Source: DATKZS01 sp035527835 [NCBI: bacterium] (GTDB taxonomy: Bacteria > RBG-13-61-14). Taken from it: a DNA stretch of 37,191 bases. The notes beneath the pieces are model-generated. The model searched no databases, was not told the DNA's origin, and saw only the letters and a program-made list of their open reading frames with translations. The position numbers and the translations under genes are program-made. Positions 25,210 through 34,327 of this stretch are shown in pieces. Position 1 is the first letter of the stretch; each line of letters begins with the position of its first letter. The stretch is from positions 1 through 37,191 of the forward strand of contig DATKZS010000086.1 in the NCBI GenBank assembly GCA_035527835.1. Reading direction: 5' to 3'.

Positions 25210-26430
25210 ATGAGCAAGAAGATCATTATTCCCATGGCCGTGGCCATTGCCGCGGTCCTGGCCTTGGCCTGTCCGCTCGCGGCCGCTGACGGTCCGAACA
25301 ACCTGGGCCCGCGGGTCAACTCCGCGGACTCGGACTTCGGGCCCATTGTCACGGCCGACGGCAACGCGCTGTATTTCACCTCGGACCGCGACGGCGGGTT
25401 CGGGGGCCAGGACATCTGGCTGTCGCGCCGGGTAAACGGGGAATGGACCCAGGCGGTGAACCTGGGCGACGGGATCAACACCAAGTACAGCGAAGGCCCG
25501 GACAGCTTCGCGGTGGACGAGCGGACCATGTACTTCACCCGCTGCGACCGGCTGGACCAGGCCGGCATCTGCGACGTCTTCACCGCGAGCTGGGACCCCG
25601 CCAAAAAACAGTGGTCCAACGCGGCCAGGCTCGGGACCGAGATCAACTCCGAGTACAACGACGCCAACGCCTCCATCTCCTTCGACGGCAAGACCCTCTA
25701 CTTCGTCTCCGACCGGCCGGCCCCGGGAAAAACCGAGCGCAACTGGGACATCTTCGTGGCCCGGAAAAAAGGCGATAAATGGCAAAAGGCCCGGCGCCTG
25801 GGACCGCCCGTGAACACGCCGCTAAACGAGATCCACGTGGTGGTCCAAAAGGACGACAAGACGCTGTACTTCAGCTCCGACGGCCACGGCGGGCAGGGCG
25901 GCACCGACATCTTTTACTCCCGGATCGAGGACGGCAAGTTCAGCGAGCCGGTCAACATGGGCGACAGCATCAACACGCCGGACAACGACATCTACTTCAC
26001 CATTCCTTCTTCCGGCGACATGGCGTACCTGGCCAGCAACCGGCCGGGCGGACTGGGCATGGAGGACATCTATTCCGTGCCGCTCGACCGGATCGAATTG
26101 ATGCCGTCGTCAAAAGGCTTGGTCCTGGTGCGGGGAATGGTTGCGGACAAGAGCACCTGCCAAAAGCCGGCGGGCGCGGACAAGATTGACGTGAAGACGT
26201 GCAAGCCGCTCGCCGCCACGGTCCGAATCAACCAGATGGGCAGCATGAAGCCGGTGCTGGAAAAACCCACCGGCGCCACGGGAGCGTTCCAGGCCACGCT
26301 GCCCCTGCAAAAGGGCTACACCATCACCGCCTCCGCCGACGGCTTCAAGCCGGTATCCGAGGAATTGCGGGTGGAGGAAGGCAAGCCGTATCAAGTGGTC
26401 GAGATTAATCTGCTGCTGGAACCGAACTGA
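25210..26430 (+). CDS. Exported PD40/WD40-like beta-propeller protein
   Basis: A secreted or periplasmic protein of about 406 residues. A signal peptide (IIIPMAVAIAAVLALACPLAAA) is followed by repeated PD40 blades: 'GNALYFTSDRDGGFGGQDIW', 'RTMYFTRCDRL', 'KTLYFVSDRPAPG', 'KTLYFSSDGHGGQGGTDIFY' and 'DMAYLASNRPGGLGMEDIY'. Blades of this sort occur in TolB and in OmpA-linked proteins. The last ~100 residues (VLVRGMVADKST ... YTITASADGFKPVSEEL) look like a carboxypeptidase-regulatory-type beta sandwich. There is no OmpA domain. The role is probably structural or in carbohydrate/peptidoglycan contact. ATG 25210 is preferred; GTG 25201 is in frame and overlaps the ribosome binding region. Confidence 0.8.
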   Translation: MSKKIIIPMAVAIAAVLALACPLAAADGPNNLGPRVNSADSDFGPIVTADGNALYFTSDRDGGFGGQDIWLSRRVNGEWTQAVNLGDGINTKYSEGPDSFAVDERTMYFTRCDRLDQAGICDVFTASWDPAKKQWSNAARLGTEINSEYNDANASISFDGKTLYFVSDRPAPGKTERNWDIFVARKKGDKWQKARRLGPPVNTPLNEIHVVVQKDDKTLYFSSDGHGGQGGTDIFYSRIEDGKFSEPVNMGDSINTPDNDIYFTIPSSGDMAYLASNRPGGLGMEDIYSVPLDRIELMPSSKGLVLVRGMVADKSTCQKPAGADKIDVKTCKPLAATVRINQMGSMKPVLEKPTGATGAFQATLPLQKGYTITASADGFKPVSEELRVEEGKPYQVVEINLLLEPN

Positions 26431-26459
26431 ACCAAGCCCAGGTCTGTTGACAAAGATTT

Positions 26460-26525
26460 AACGCCAAGACGCCAAGGCCGCCAAGAAATATTAATTGTTC
26501 TTGGCGGCCTTGGCGTCTTGGGGTT
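26460..26525. repeat. Short cgccaag-family hairpin between convergent genes
   Basis: Arms of 28 nt (26460-26487 and 26498-26525), with one mismatch and a 10-nt loop. It fills the gap between the plus-strand propeller gene and the minus-strand GDPD gene and could stop transcription from both sides. Confidence 0.8.
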
Positions 26526-26540
26526 ATCTTCCGTGCCTCC

Positions 26541-27350
26541 TTACTGGTCGGCGCGCTTGCCGTACGGCTCCAGGCTTTTAGGGTCGTCGGCCTGGAGGGC
26601 GTCGAGGCCGCGGCGCTCGAATTTTTCGAGGTTGTCGGCGCCGATGATGGGCATGGTGATGATGCGGAGCCCGATTTGGTGCGCGCGCTCGATCACGCGC
26701 CTGGAGGCCAGGCCCTTCAATGTTCCCACCGCGTCGGCGCCGGAGCGCTTGGCCTGCTTCAGCGTGAGCGCCGGCCAGGGCCAGGAGGCGCAGGTGCTGA
26801 TCTCCGGTTTTCTCCGCTCGACCATGCGGCAGGTAGCGTTGTGCCAGCAGCCCACGATCACCTCGTCGGTCATGCCCGCGTCCTCGATCAGCTTGATCAG
26901 CAGCGCGGCGCCGTCGGGCGGCGGCTCCTTCATGTCCAGGTACACGCCCATGCCGTGGCCCTTCGCGAACGCCAGCGCCTCTTGCAGGATGGGGACCTGT
27001 TGGCCCGACGGCGTGCGCAGTTCCTTGATCTGGTCGAGCGTCATGTCCGCGACCTTGCCGTGGCCGTTGGTGGTCCGGTCAACCGTGGGGTCGTGCATGA
27101 TCACGTAAACGCCGTCAAGCGTGAGACGAGGATCAAGCTCGAACACGTCCACGCCGTGCTCGTAAGCCGCCTCGAAGGCGGCCAGCGTGTTCTCGTCCGC
27201 CAGCACCGTCGTGCCCCGGTGGCCCACCGTGATCGGACGGTCGTCCCGCCACGGAGAGGCCTGCGCCGGGCCCGCCCAGCCGCAAAGGACCACGGCAAAA
27301 ACGCCCGCTAAAAAAACTCCTATACTTCCATGATGAACCGATGTTTTCAT
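26541..27350 (-). CDS. Glycerophosphodiester phosphodiesterase
   Basis: An exported GDPD-family enzyme of 269 residues that cleaves glycerophosphodiesters to glycerol-3-phosphate and an alcohol. A signal peptide (IGVFLAGVFAVVLCGWAGPAQA) is followed by the active-site segments 'ITVGHRGTTVLADENTLAAF', 'FELDPRLTLDGVYVIMHD' and 'TVDRTTNGHG', then 'VYLDMKEPPPDGA'. The catalytic pair His (GHRG) and His (HDPTVDRTT), and the metal ligands Glu (ENT) and Glu/Asp (ELD), are present. The later TIM-barrel strands are recognisable (ADAVGTLKG and ITMPIIGADN). Start ATG 27350 has 'aaggagggctgcc' ahead. It probably scavenges phospholipid head groups. Confidence 0.88.
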   Translation of the reverse strand: MKTSVHHGSIGVFLAGVFAVVLCGWAGPAQASPWRDDRPITVGHRGTTVLADENTLAAFEAAYEHGVDVFELDPRLTLDGVYVIMHDPTVDRTTNGHGKVADMTLDQIKELRTPSGQQVPILQEALAFAKGHGMGVYLDMKEPPPDGAALLIKLIEDAGMTDEVIVGCWHNATCRMVERRKPEISTCASWPWPALTLKQAKRSGADAVGTLKGLASRRVIERAHQIGLRIITMPIIGADNLEKFERRGLDALQADDPKSLEPYGKRADQ

Positions 27351-27379
27351 GGCAGCCCTCCTTCCCGAAAATATAAACA

Positions 27380-28201
27380 CTATTTTTTTCTTGGCGAACC
27401 CTTGGCGGTCTTGGCGGCTTGGCGGTTAAATTCTTTCTCTCCCTTTCGCGGCGCCCTCTTTTTCACCCACTCCCACGGCGGCCGGACCGGCGGCACGTAG
27501 AGCGTGGCCAGGCTCCTGACATATTCCTTGACCGCGGGCAGGCCCTTGAGCGGGACGGTGTGGGTGCGGACCTCGTAATCCGGCATGCCGGAGGACCACA
27601 CCAGCGTCACCGGATGATCGGCCGGGAATTTATTAAGGAGCGCGCGGGTGATGGCTGCGGCGTTGCTGTCGCCGGCCGACGGATTTTTCCCGGTCGGAAA
27701 CCCGACCTGGCCGATCAGGAGCCCCAGCTTCTCCGTGAACGGGTAGTCGCCGTAATAGCCGAAATTGAAACCGTTTAGGATCTGCACGCCCGCTTCCGGG
27801 TCTATCTCCAGCGCCTGGTAAGCCAGCTCCAGGAAGCTGAGGCCCGCCACGATCCGCACCGCGACGCCCTGGCCACCGGCCTCCTCTTTGAGCCACGCCG
27901 GGGTCTTCTCGAACACCACCGGGTTGCCGGGGAGCGCGTAAACCACGCGCGATTTCCTTGCCGCCTTGATCAGCGCCGAGATAATGGTCCGGTAAACCTT
28001 GTCGTAGGTCACGCCGGGCACGGCGTACAGCGGGTCAAAGCTCACGCAGTCCTTGCCCCGGCGCCGAAGCCACTGATACACCGGATGGTCGCTCGCCCGG
28101 AAATAAATCTCCTTGGCCCCGAGCAGCACGTCCCTGGCTTCCTGAGTCAAATACTTGACCGGGCCCGGACCCATCCCCACAATGACAATCTCTCTCTTCA
28201 T
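27380..28201 (-). CDS. Tetrapyrrole-methylase-fold protein (YabN N-domain-like)
   Basis: A 273-residue protein with the SAM-dependent tetrapyrrole methylase fold. It has the glycine-rich opening 'IVIVGMGPGPVKYLTQEA', 'AKEIYFRASDHPVYQWLRRR', the Pro-Gly-Asn/Asp site 'VVYALPGNPVVFEKTP' and 'GLSFLELAYQALEIDP'. This most resembles the N-terminal half of YabN-type MazG-methylase proteins. The MazG half is missing, so it would be a free-standing methylase-like protein. No corrin or haem genes are near. The last ~18 residues (FNRQAAKTAKGSPRKK) are encoded by an intergenic cgccaag repeat, a sign that the original 3' end was replaced. Start ATG 28201. Confidence 0.72.
   Translation of the reverse strand: MKREIVIVGMGPGPVKYLTQEARDVLLGAKEIYFRASDHPVYQWLRRRGKDCVSFDPLYAVPGVTYDKVYRTIISALIKAARKSRVVYALPGNPVVFEKTPAWLKEEAGGQGVAVRIVAGLSFLELAYQALEIDPEAGVQILNGFNFGYYGDYPFTEKLGLLIGQVGFPTGKNPSAGDSNAAAITRALLNKFPADHPVTLVWSSGMPDYEVRTHTVPLKGLPAVKEYVRSLATLYVPPVRPPWEWVKKRAPRKGEKEFNRQAAKTAKGSPRKK
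27388..27428. repeat. Single arm of a cgccaag-family element
   Basis: Tandem cttggcgg/cttggcg units without a facing arm. They overlap the 3' end of the methylase-like gene, which they encode, and lie just upstream of the GDPD start. Confidence 0.7.
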
Positions 28202-28230
28202 GCGATGTCTCCTCGAACATGAAAACAAAG

Positions 28231-28327
28231 ACTACCGCCAAGACGCCAAGAACGCCAAGAAAATCATTTTTCTTTTATTAAGATACAAAAATCTGCTTGG
28301 CGGTCTTGGCGTCTTGGCGGTAGTCTT
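28231..28327. repeat. cgccaag-family inverted repeat
   Basis: Left arm 'actaccgccaagacgcc' onward (28231-28264), right arm 28295-28327, around an AT-rich loop. It separates the glycosidase operon from the methylase-like gene downstream on the minus strand. Confidence 0.8.
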
Positions 28328-28352
28328 CGCCGATTAGGTTCGCCGCCCCGCC

Positions 28353-29690
28353 TCACCGGAAATAAATCTTGACCCAGGACACGGCCAGCCGCTCTTCGCC
28401 GGACCCGGCATCCTCGAACCGGACACGCAGTTCCCCGTCCTTCCATGGCGATGAATCCGCGACGTCAATGGCATGGACCTCCGGTTCGCCTGCCTGGCCG
28501 CCATCATCCAGCACCACCTTTCCTCCCGCCAGCGCCCGGCACGCGCCCGATTCCTCGAACGCCAGGTTGACGCCGGTGACGCCGGCCGGCACCTGGAACA
28601 CGTACTCGATGGCCTGGCCCGCCCCGGCGCGCAGCGCCTGGTACAGGCCCCGCGCGACCGCCCGGGACCCGGGCGCGCTCGCGAGGTAATCATCGTTGTC
28701 GCCGCTGTCCGCGAACAGGAACCCCGGCGAGAAGCGGCGCGCCTCTTTCCAGGCGAGCGGCGCCAGGTAAACGCCGTCAAAGAACCATCCCGCGTGCGAG
28801 AGGTAATACTTGTCGCCGTCCCTCACGACCTCGGCGCAATGGGCCACCAGGGTGGCGACCTCGTTTTTTTCCTCGAAGTGGAGCGGGTCGTCGGACACGT
28901 AAACCACGGTGACCCGGTAGCCCAGGTCGGGCGTGCATACGAACAGGTAGTAGAGGCCGTTATATGGAACCACGAACGGCGACTCGGTCTGGCCGGAGTT
29001 GGGGACCCGGATGGGCAGGGTCTTGAGCACGATGGCGAATTGCGGATCTCCCCAGTGGATGAGGTCCGGGCTCAGACGGTAGGCCACGGCGCTGTACCAT
29101 TCGGTGGCTGAGTAGGTCTTGGTGTAGTACATGACCCACTGGTCGGCGAGGCGCAGGACCATGGGGTCGCGCGCGTCGTAAAAGCCGCGGAAGAGCGGAT
29201 CGGCCGGGTGGCGGGTCCAGCTCATGAGGTCGGGTGAGGTGGCGAGGTTGATCATCGAGGTCCAGTGTCCGCCGCCGCCCGCGTAGAAGCAGTAATACAG
29301 GCCGTCGTTAAAAACGATGTGCGGCGCCCAGACGTGGGTCTCCAGGAGTCTTAAATCAACCTTGAGCACGTGCGGCAGCGCGGTCCAGGGGCCGAACAGG
29401 TTCGGCGCGGACGCGTGCGCGAACTCGTCTTCCTGGTTGGGCACCGGCAGCTTTCCGTCCAGGACCTTGTCGTGCGTGATCCCGATCATGTGCCAGGTCC
29501 CGTCCTGGGCCTGCACCATGGTGTGGTCGTTGATGTAGGCCGGGTTGGAGTCGAACACCAGCTTGGACTCGCCCATCGCCGGAACGGGTATTTGCGCGGG
29601 CAGCTCGGCGCGGGCCACGGGACAGGCAGCGATCAACATTGCGGCCATGAACCAGCCGGCCGCGTGGGCCTGTAGCGAAAAAGCCCTCAT
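28353..29690 (-). CDS. Secreted five-bladed-propeller glycosidase (GH43/GH117-like)
   Basis: An exported protein of 445 residues. The signal peptide is 'GWFMAAMLIAACPVARA'. The propeller segments resemble GH43/GH32/GH117-type enzymes: 'YINDHTMVQAQDGTWHMIGI', 'ETHVWAPHIVFNDGLYYCFY', 'ATSPDLMSWTRHPADPLF', 'FYDARDPMVLRLADQWVMYY' and 'ESPFVVPYNGLYYLFVC'. Candidate catalytic acids are the Asp in NDHTM, the Asp in DARDP and the Glu in TESPF. A C-terminal beta-sandwich of ~110 residues follows. The start ATG overlaps the stop of the PfkB gene (ATGA), so the two are coupled. The target glycan is unknown. An upstream extension of the frame to 29957 is antisense-like and not used. Confidence 0.72.
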   Translation of the reverse strand: MRAFSLQAHAAGWFMAAMLIAACPVARAELPAQIPVPAMGESKLVFDSNPAYINDHTMVQAQDGTWHMIGITHDKVLDGKLPVPNQEDEFAHASAPNLFGPWTALPHVLKVDLRLLETHVWAPHIVFNDGLYYCFYAGGGGHWTSMINLATSPDLMSWTRHPADPLFRGFYDARDPMVLRLADQWVMYYTKTYSATEWYSAVAYRLSPDLIHWGDPQFAIVLKTLPIRVPNSGQTESPFVVPYNGLYYLFVCTPDLGYRVTVVYVSDDPLHFEEKNEVATLVAHCAEVVRDGDKYYLSHAGWFFDGVYLAPLAWKEARRFSPGFLFADSGDNDDYLASAPGSRAVARGLYQALRAGAGQAIEYVFQVPAGVTGVNLAFEESGACRALAGGKVVLDDGGQAGEPEVHAIDVADSSPWKDGELRVRFEDAGSGEERLAVSWVKIYFR

Positions 29691-30682
29691 CCCATTTCCC
29701 CCTTTTCCCGCTGGGCCAGGAACGCATTCACCTGGTCGCGCCGCGGCAGTGACGACATGGCGCCGAGCGACGTGGTCACCAGCGCGCCCGCCGCGTTGGC
29801 AAAGCGGGTGGCGCGCGACAAGAGCGCGGCCGGCGGCGGCCACTCGCCCGCCTCGGCCAGCGCCATGAGCAGCCCGGCCGCAAAGCCGTCGCCCGCGCCG
29901 GTCGTGTCCACCACGCCCACCTTGAATCCCGGCGGCCGACCTTCGCCTTCCCCGCAAAGATAATACGCGCCTTCCGGGCCCAGCGTCACCACCACCGCCT
30001 CCACGCCCATCTCCCGGAGCCGGCGCGCGCCCGCTTCCGGCCGCTCAGCACCCGTCATGAACCGGAGCTCCTCCGCGTTCAGCTTGCATAGCCCCGACAT
30101 GGCCGCGGCCTTCAGCGCCGTGTCCCGGAGCAGTCCGTGGTCCTTCCATAAATGCAGGCGAAGGTTGGGATCGAAGCTGATGTGGACGCCTTGCTCCCGC
30201 GCCAGCCGCATCAGCTTGAACGACGCGGCCCGCGATTCCTCCCTCACCATCGAGACCGTGCCCAAATGCAGAAAGGCAGCGTCTTGCAGCGCACCCTCGC
30301 CCACCTCGTCCTCCCGAAGCATCATGTCCGCGCTCGGGTAGCCGTAAAAAATATAGCTCGGCACCCGCTCCCGGTCCAGCGCCACGAACACGATCCCGGT
30401 CGCGTATTGATCGGTCGTGATGAAGTCCCTGGTGTCCACTCCCTCGGCGGAAAGCGTCTCGCGCATGAACCGGCCGAACGGGTCAGCGCCCACCTTGCCC
30501 ACGAACCGCGCGCGCGCCCCGAGCCGCGCCAGCCCCGCCGCCGTGTTGGCCATGGCCCCGCCCGGCGCCTTGATAAAAGTCCTGGCGCGGCCCATGTCCG
30601 CGGCCGTCTCCATGGCGATGAAATCCACCAGCGCCTCCCCCAGGCAGACGATGACGGGCCCGGAGCCGGAATTCTCACTCAC
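29687..30682 (-). CDS. PfkB-family carbohydrate kinase
   Basis: A sugar kinase of 331 residues (ribokinase/fructokinase fold). It has 'VCLGEALVDFIAM', the substrate-binding 'APGGAMANTAAGLARLGA' and 'VGADPFGRFM', and the ATP/catalytic signature 'VVDTTGAGDGFAAGLLMAL' with the catalytic Asp of GAGD. Its closest look is to fructokinase-type members, but specificity cannot be read from these motifs. Start GTG 30682 has 'ggggagg' upstream and overlaps the end of the GH106-like gene by 8 nt. Its end overlaps the next gene by 4 nt. It would phosphorylate a sugar released by the two glycosidases, an inference from context. Confidence 0.88.
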   Translation of the reverse strand: MSENSGSGPVIVCLGEALVDFIAMETAADMGRARTFIKAPGGAMANTAAGLARLGARARFVGKVGADPFGRFMRETLSAEGVDTRDFITTDQYATGIVFVALDRERVPSYIFYGYPSADMMLREDEVGEGALQDAAFLHLGTVSMVREESRAASFKLMRLAREQGVHISFDPNLRLHLWKDHGLLRDTALKAAAMSGLCKLNAEELRFMTGAERPEAGARRLREMGVEAVVVTLGPEGAYYLCGEGEGRPPGFKVGVVDTTGAGDGFAAGLLMALAEAGEWPPPAALLSRATRFANAAGALVTTSLGAMSSLPRRDQVNAFLAQREKGEMG

Positions 30683-33600
30683 TCCGCGCCTCCCCGATCT
30701 CGGCCTCGAAGATGGCATAAGGCACGATCCGGATCACGCCGAGGATGCCGGACGGCCGAGGCCGCGCGAAGAAGTTGGCCGCGGTGTTCACCACTCTAAT
30801 CTCCAACTCGTTCTTTCCCGCCCGCGCGAGCGGAGTGACCGGGAAGGTGAACGGCGGATAAATGCGCACGCCCGCCGACTCGCCGTTCACCCGGACCTCG
30901 GCGCATTCCCGGACCTCGCCCAGCTCGAGTTCGAGGTGGAAGTCCAGGTACTCCTGGGGCAGGTCGAACGACGCTCGGTAGATCATGGCCCCGGAGTAAA
31001 GCGGATACCCGCGGGCGCTCCAGTCGCCGCCCGGCCGGCCGCCGGCTTCGGGCGCGGCCAGTTTCCGGCCGCGCACGGCGAAGCTCCCGGCCAGCGCCAC
31101 CGGCTCGATGCTGTGGGTATTGGGCGAGCAGGCGAGGTAATCCATCTGCGTGCTTTTCATTCTGAGCCTGTTCTTGCCGCGCTTCACGACGTTGGAAACC
31201 GCGAAGGCGCGGCAGCACGGGTCCCAGGCCCCGGCCGCCGGCGTATCCCCCGCGAGCTTTTTGCCGTTCAGCTCGAAGCTTACCGGCACGCCCAGGTCCT
31301 CGTAAATCAGCGTGAGGTCATCCGGCACGTGCTCGGCGTTGAACACGGCCCGCGCCTCGTAAGCCGCGCCCGCCGGCGGGAACGAGCGCATGATCGTGTT
31401 GATGCCCACGTAGTCGGCGAGCCGCTCCATGGCGCCGGTGGTCTCGTAAAGTCCCCACCTGGCGAGGTCAATGCCCGTGATCCTGGACACCGGCCGCTGC
31501 AGGCGCTCGGCCGCGCTGAAATCAAAGTAGCGCTCGGTGCGGTAGCGCTTCTCGGGCGGCCACGCGAGCGACACCGCCCTTGCCAGCACGCGGCCGGCCC
31601 GGATCAGGCGCCGGGTCCGTGCGGTATAATATTTTTCGCCGGCCAGGCCGCTCAGCGGCAGCGGCTTTTTCCTCTCGGTCTTCACGTTCCACGGCTCGAC
31701 CAGCATGACGTTCGCGGCCTCAGACGCGATCTCCCACTCCGGCCATAGCGTGATGGGCAGCGGCGGCGCCGGCCCGTCCTTTATGATCGGCCCGCGCGTC
31801 GTCCGGATCTCGACCCGCGGGGACGCGCTGATGCCCCTGATTTTCTCGGGGCTGAACTCCAGGACCCGCAGGTCCGCGCCGGTGATGCGCTCCGCGATTT
31901 TTTCCGCGCCGTGCCAGGCCAGAATGAGCGATTCGCCGGCGTGGAAGCCAAGCTCAGCCTTGGCCCGTCCCTGACCGTCTTCGGCCCAGGGCCAGCCGAT
32001 GCAGGCGCCGCTGACCGGGTCCAGGCGGGCGAGGCCGGGCCGCGGATCGCGGAAGGTGATGGCGGCGTCCGCATCCTCGTCGCCCAGGTTGGCGATGAAA
32101 TAGAGATCAATGCCGCCCAGGCGGACATGGCGATAGATCATGTCCTCCTGGGCGCTGGACTCGATGCTGAGGTCGGGCGGGTACAGTCGGTCCAGCGCCG
32201 CGCGCAGTCCCTCGCGGGTGAAGCCCACGCTGGAAGATAACTGCACGGCGCGGCCCTGGTTCATGGCCCGGCGGAAGCAGGGCAGAATTTTTTCCGTGAT
32301 CTCGCGGCCCCTGGTGTCCCAGCGCGGCAATTGCTCGAACAGCACGATCCTGCCGCCGCTCTCGATGAAGCTCACCAGGAGATCCGGCACGGCCTCGTGC
32401 ACGACCAATGACGGGGTCATCACCAGCACCGGGAACTCGGCGCCGGCCACGTGGACCTTGCCGCCTTCGGCGCGGGCCTTGCCCTCGGCCACGGCCTCCT
32501 CGAAGAGCAGCTCGAAGTCGCACTGGTTGCGGACCAGGAACTCCATGATCGAGTGGAAGGGAATCAGGAAGCGCTGCGCCTCGTCGGACAGGCTTATGCC
32601 GCGCCCGCGCTGGGACGCCCGCAGCGAGGCCATGGGGAAATAGAGCAGCACTTCGCGCACCGGCGTCCCCTCCGTCATCACCATGCTCATGCGCTGGATG
32701 TATTCGGAATGCACCCGGTAGTGGTCCCACCACGGCTCCTGCTTGAAATGCGACACCGGGAAGTCCCGCTTCCTGAGCCCCTTGACCGAGAAGAGGCTCT
32801 GGTGCGGGTTGATGAACGTGACCCCGCTCGCGAACAGCCAGTCGAGCTGGAGCTTGAGCATGAACGGCGTGGCCTCCCAGCCGCTGCCGCCCCCGGCCTC
32901 GCACAGCACCTTGCCGTCGGCGTTCACCCGCGAGATTGCCGCCGCGGCGCGGGGCGAGAAGTGCGGCGACTCCATGTTGACCAGCCCGCCCGCCACCGGG
33001 TTGCCGTGGCCGAGCGCGTCAATGCCGGGCATGGCGAGGCACTGCAGCGGCTTGTAAATACCGCCGTGGTTCACGGCCAGCTCCCGCAGCCGCTCCTCCA
33101 TCCCGAGGTGGCCGGTGAAGATCAGGCCCTGCTCGTCGCACCACTTGCGGACCTTCGCATAAAAACTCTCCGCGTACAGGTCCTCCACCGCCGCGTAAAA
33201 GTCGCACCGGAGCTTGCGGAAATCCCCGCAGTCCAGGACCAGCATGTACAACCGCTCGAACAGGTCATAACCGTACGCCTCGCGGAACCGCTCCCGGAGC
33301 GCGTGGGTCCAGGGAAAGCCCCGGTAGAACTGCGGCTCGTCCGTGAACAGGCCCGGGATGGTATGGCCCAGGTGCTCCTTGAAGCGGCGGGCGTACTCGC
33401 GGTGGGTGAGGTCCATGAAATGCTCGACCGCCGCCGGGTTCATCAGATCGAGATACCCGGTCACGCCCGAGCACCACGGCGCGTTCTGCGTGGCGAACGT
33501 GTTGTCCGTGACCGCGTCCTCGTAAAACAGGAGCAGGTCGCCCTCGAATTCCTCGGGCGCGTTGAACCGGCCGTCCTGGATGTGCTCGGAGAGGTCGGTG

Positions 33601-34025
33601 ATCTTGTGGTCCACGGAAAACGCGGCCACGGCCTTGCCGGCGTGGACCAGCTCCTCCCCGCCCCGCACCGTGAGGCGCGTGTACTCCAGGCAGGGCATGA
33701 GGAACTCGGGATGATTGTCCAGCGCCCGGCCGCCGGCCACGCCGGAGGGCCAGTTGTACTCGTCGTAAATCCAGGCCGTGAGCCCAAGCCGCTTGCACTC
33801 CTCCACGATCACCCCGATGCTTTCCCAGAAAGGCTCGGAAAGATACGGGACCGTAAGCCCGGTGCGCGGGTGCATGAACACGCCGGCGCAGCCCTTGTCG
33901 CCGAACTCCCGGAGCGCGGCCCGCAGCCGGTCCGGGTCGAGCGCGTCGTTCAGCGCGAGGAACGTGGTCGGGCCGTATTCCCGGCCGGGGGAAAGAAATT
34001 TTTGTCGAAGCTCATTCAGGTCCAT
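30675..34025 (-). CDS. Large glycoside hydrolase, GH106-like (alpha-L-rhamnosidase-related)
   Basis: A 1116-residue protein. The N-terminal TIM-barrel region has the layout of GH106-type proteins: 'FLALNDALDPDRLRAALREF', 'GCAGVFMHPRTGLTVPYLSE' and 'GLTAWIYDEYNWPSGVAGG'. It continues with 'GLFTDEPQFYRGFPWTHALR', 'LCEAGGGSGWEATPF' and 'FINPHQSLFSVKGLRKRDFP'. Glutamates in DEYNWPSG and FTDEPQ are candidate catalytic or calcium residues. The C-terminal part has jelly-roll beta sandwiches (for example 'EVRVNGESAGVRIYPPF'). No signal peptide is seen at the start ATG 34025 ('gggaggcgagc' upstream), so it seems cytoplasmic, unlike its partner glycosidase. First gene of a tightly packed operon with the kinase and the propeller glycosidase. 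Substrate unproven. Confidence 0.72.
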   Translation of the reverse strand: MDLNELRQKFLSPGREYGPTTFLALNDALDPDRLRAALREFGDKGCAGVFMHPRTGLTVPYLSEPFWESIGVIVEECKRLGLTAWIYDEYNWPSGVAGGRALDNHPEFLMPCLEYTRLTVRGGEELVHAGKAVAAFSVDHKITDLSEHIQDGRFNAPEEFEGDLLLFYEDAVTDNTFATQNAPWCSGVTGYLDLMNPAAVEHFMDLTHREYARRFKEHLGHTIPGLFTDEPQFYRGFPWTHALRERFREAYGYDLFERLYMLVLDCGDFRKLRCDFYAAVEDLYAESFYAKVRKWCDEQGLIFTGHLGMEERLRELAVNHGGIYKPLQCLAMPGIDALGHGNPVAGGLVNMESPHFSPRAAAAISRVNADGKVLCEAGGGSGWEATPFMLKLQLDWLFASGVTFINPHQSLFSVKGLRKRDFPVSHFKQEPWWDHYRVHSEYIQRMSMVMTEGTPVREVLLYFPMASLRASQRGRGISLSDEAQRFLIPFHSIMEFLVRNQCDFELLFEEAVAEGKARAEGGKVHVAGAEFPVLVMTPSLVVHEAVPDLLVSFIESGGRIVLFEQLPRWDTRGREITEKILPCFRRAMNQGRAVQLSSSVGFTREGLRAALDRLYPPDLSIESSAQEDMIYRHVRLGGIDLYFIANLGDEDADAAITFRDPRPGLARLDPVSGACIGWPWAEDGQGRAKAELGFHAGESLILAWHGAEKIAERITGADLRVLEFSPEKIRGISASPRVEIRTTRGPIIKDGPAPPLPITLWPEWEIASEAANVMLVEPWNVKTERKKPLPLSGLAGEKYYTARTRRLIRAGRVLARAVSLAWPPEKRYRTERYFDFSAAERLQRPVSRITGIDLARWGLYETTGAMERLADYVGINTIMRSFPPAGAAYEARAVFNAEHVPDDLTLIYEDLGVPVSFELNGKKLAGDTPAAGAWDPCCRAFAVSNVVKRGKNRLRMKSTQMDYLACSPNTHSIEPVALAGSFAVRGRKLAAPEAGGRPGGDWSARGYPLYSGAMIYRASFDLPQEYLDFHLELELGEVRECAEVRVNGESAGVRIYPPFTFPVTPLARAGKNELEIRVVNTAANFFARPRPSGILGVIRIVPYAIFEAEIGEARSE

Positions 34026-34254
34026 GCTCGCCTCCCGAATGCAATGGATTTTATCAGAGGGCGGAGCAATAACCAATTCCGCGCGGGAGATCATGAGGGA
34101 CGCCGCTGCCGTCCGGGAAGAATGGTGGAGATGAGGCGGGCCGCCGGCGCTGCGCGAGTTGAATTCGGGGCGGCTTTGTGCTTTCATAAACACCTGCCCG
34201 GATGTAGTCCCCGCGTTCCCGCCGATGACGCGGGGCCGAGTTTTCAGGGCCTAT

Positions 34255-34327
34255 GGGGGATTAGCTCAGTTGGGAGAGCGATGCGTTCGCAACGCATAGG
34301 TCGAGGGTTCGAGTCCCTTATCCTCCA
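34255..34327 (+). tRNA. tRNA-Ala (anticodon CGC)
   Basis: A cloverleaf can be drawn by eye: acceptor ggggga-t with atcctcc and discriminator A at 34327, D stem gctc/gagc, anticodon stem atgcg/cgcat, and T stem gaggg/ccctt with loop ttcgagt. The anticodon loop ttCGCaa (34288-34290) reads GCG codons. The G3-U70 wobble pair, the alanine identity element, is present. CCA is not encoded. Confidence 0.93.
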
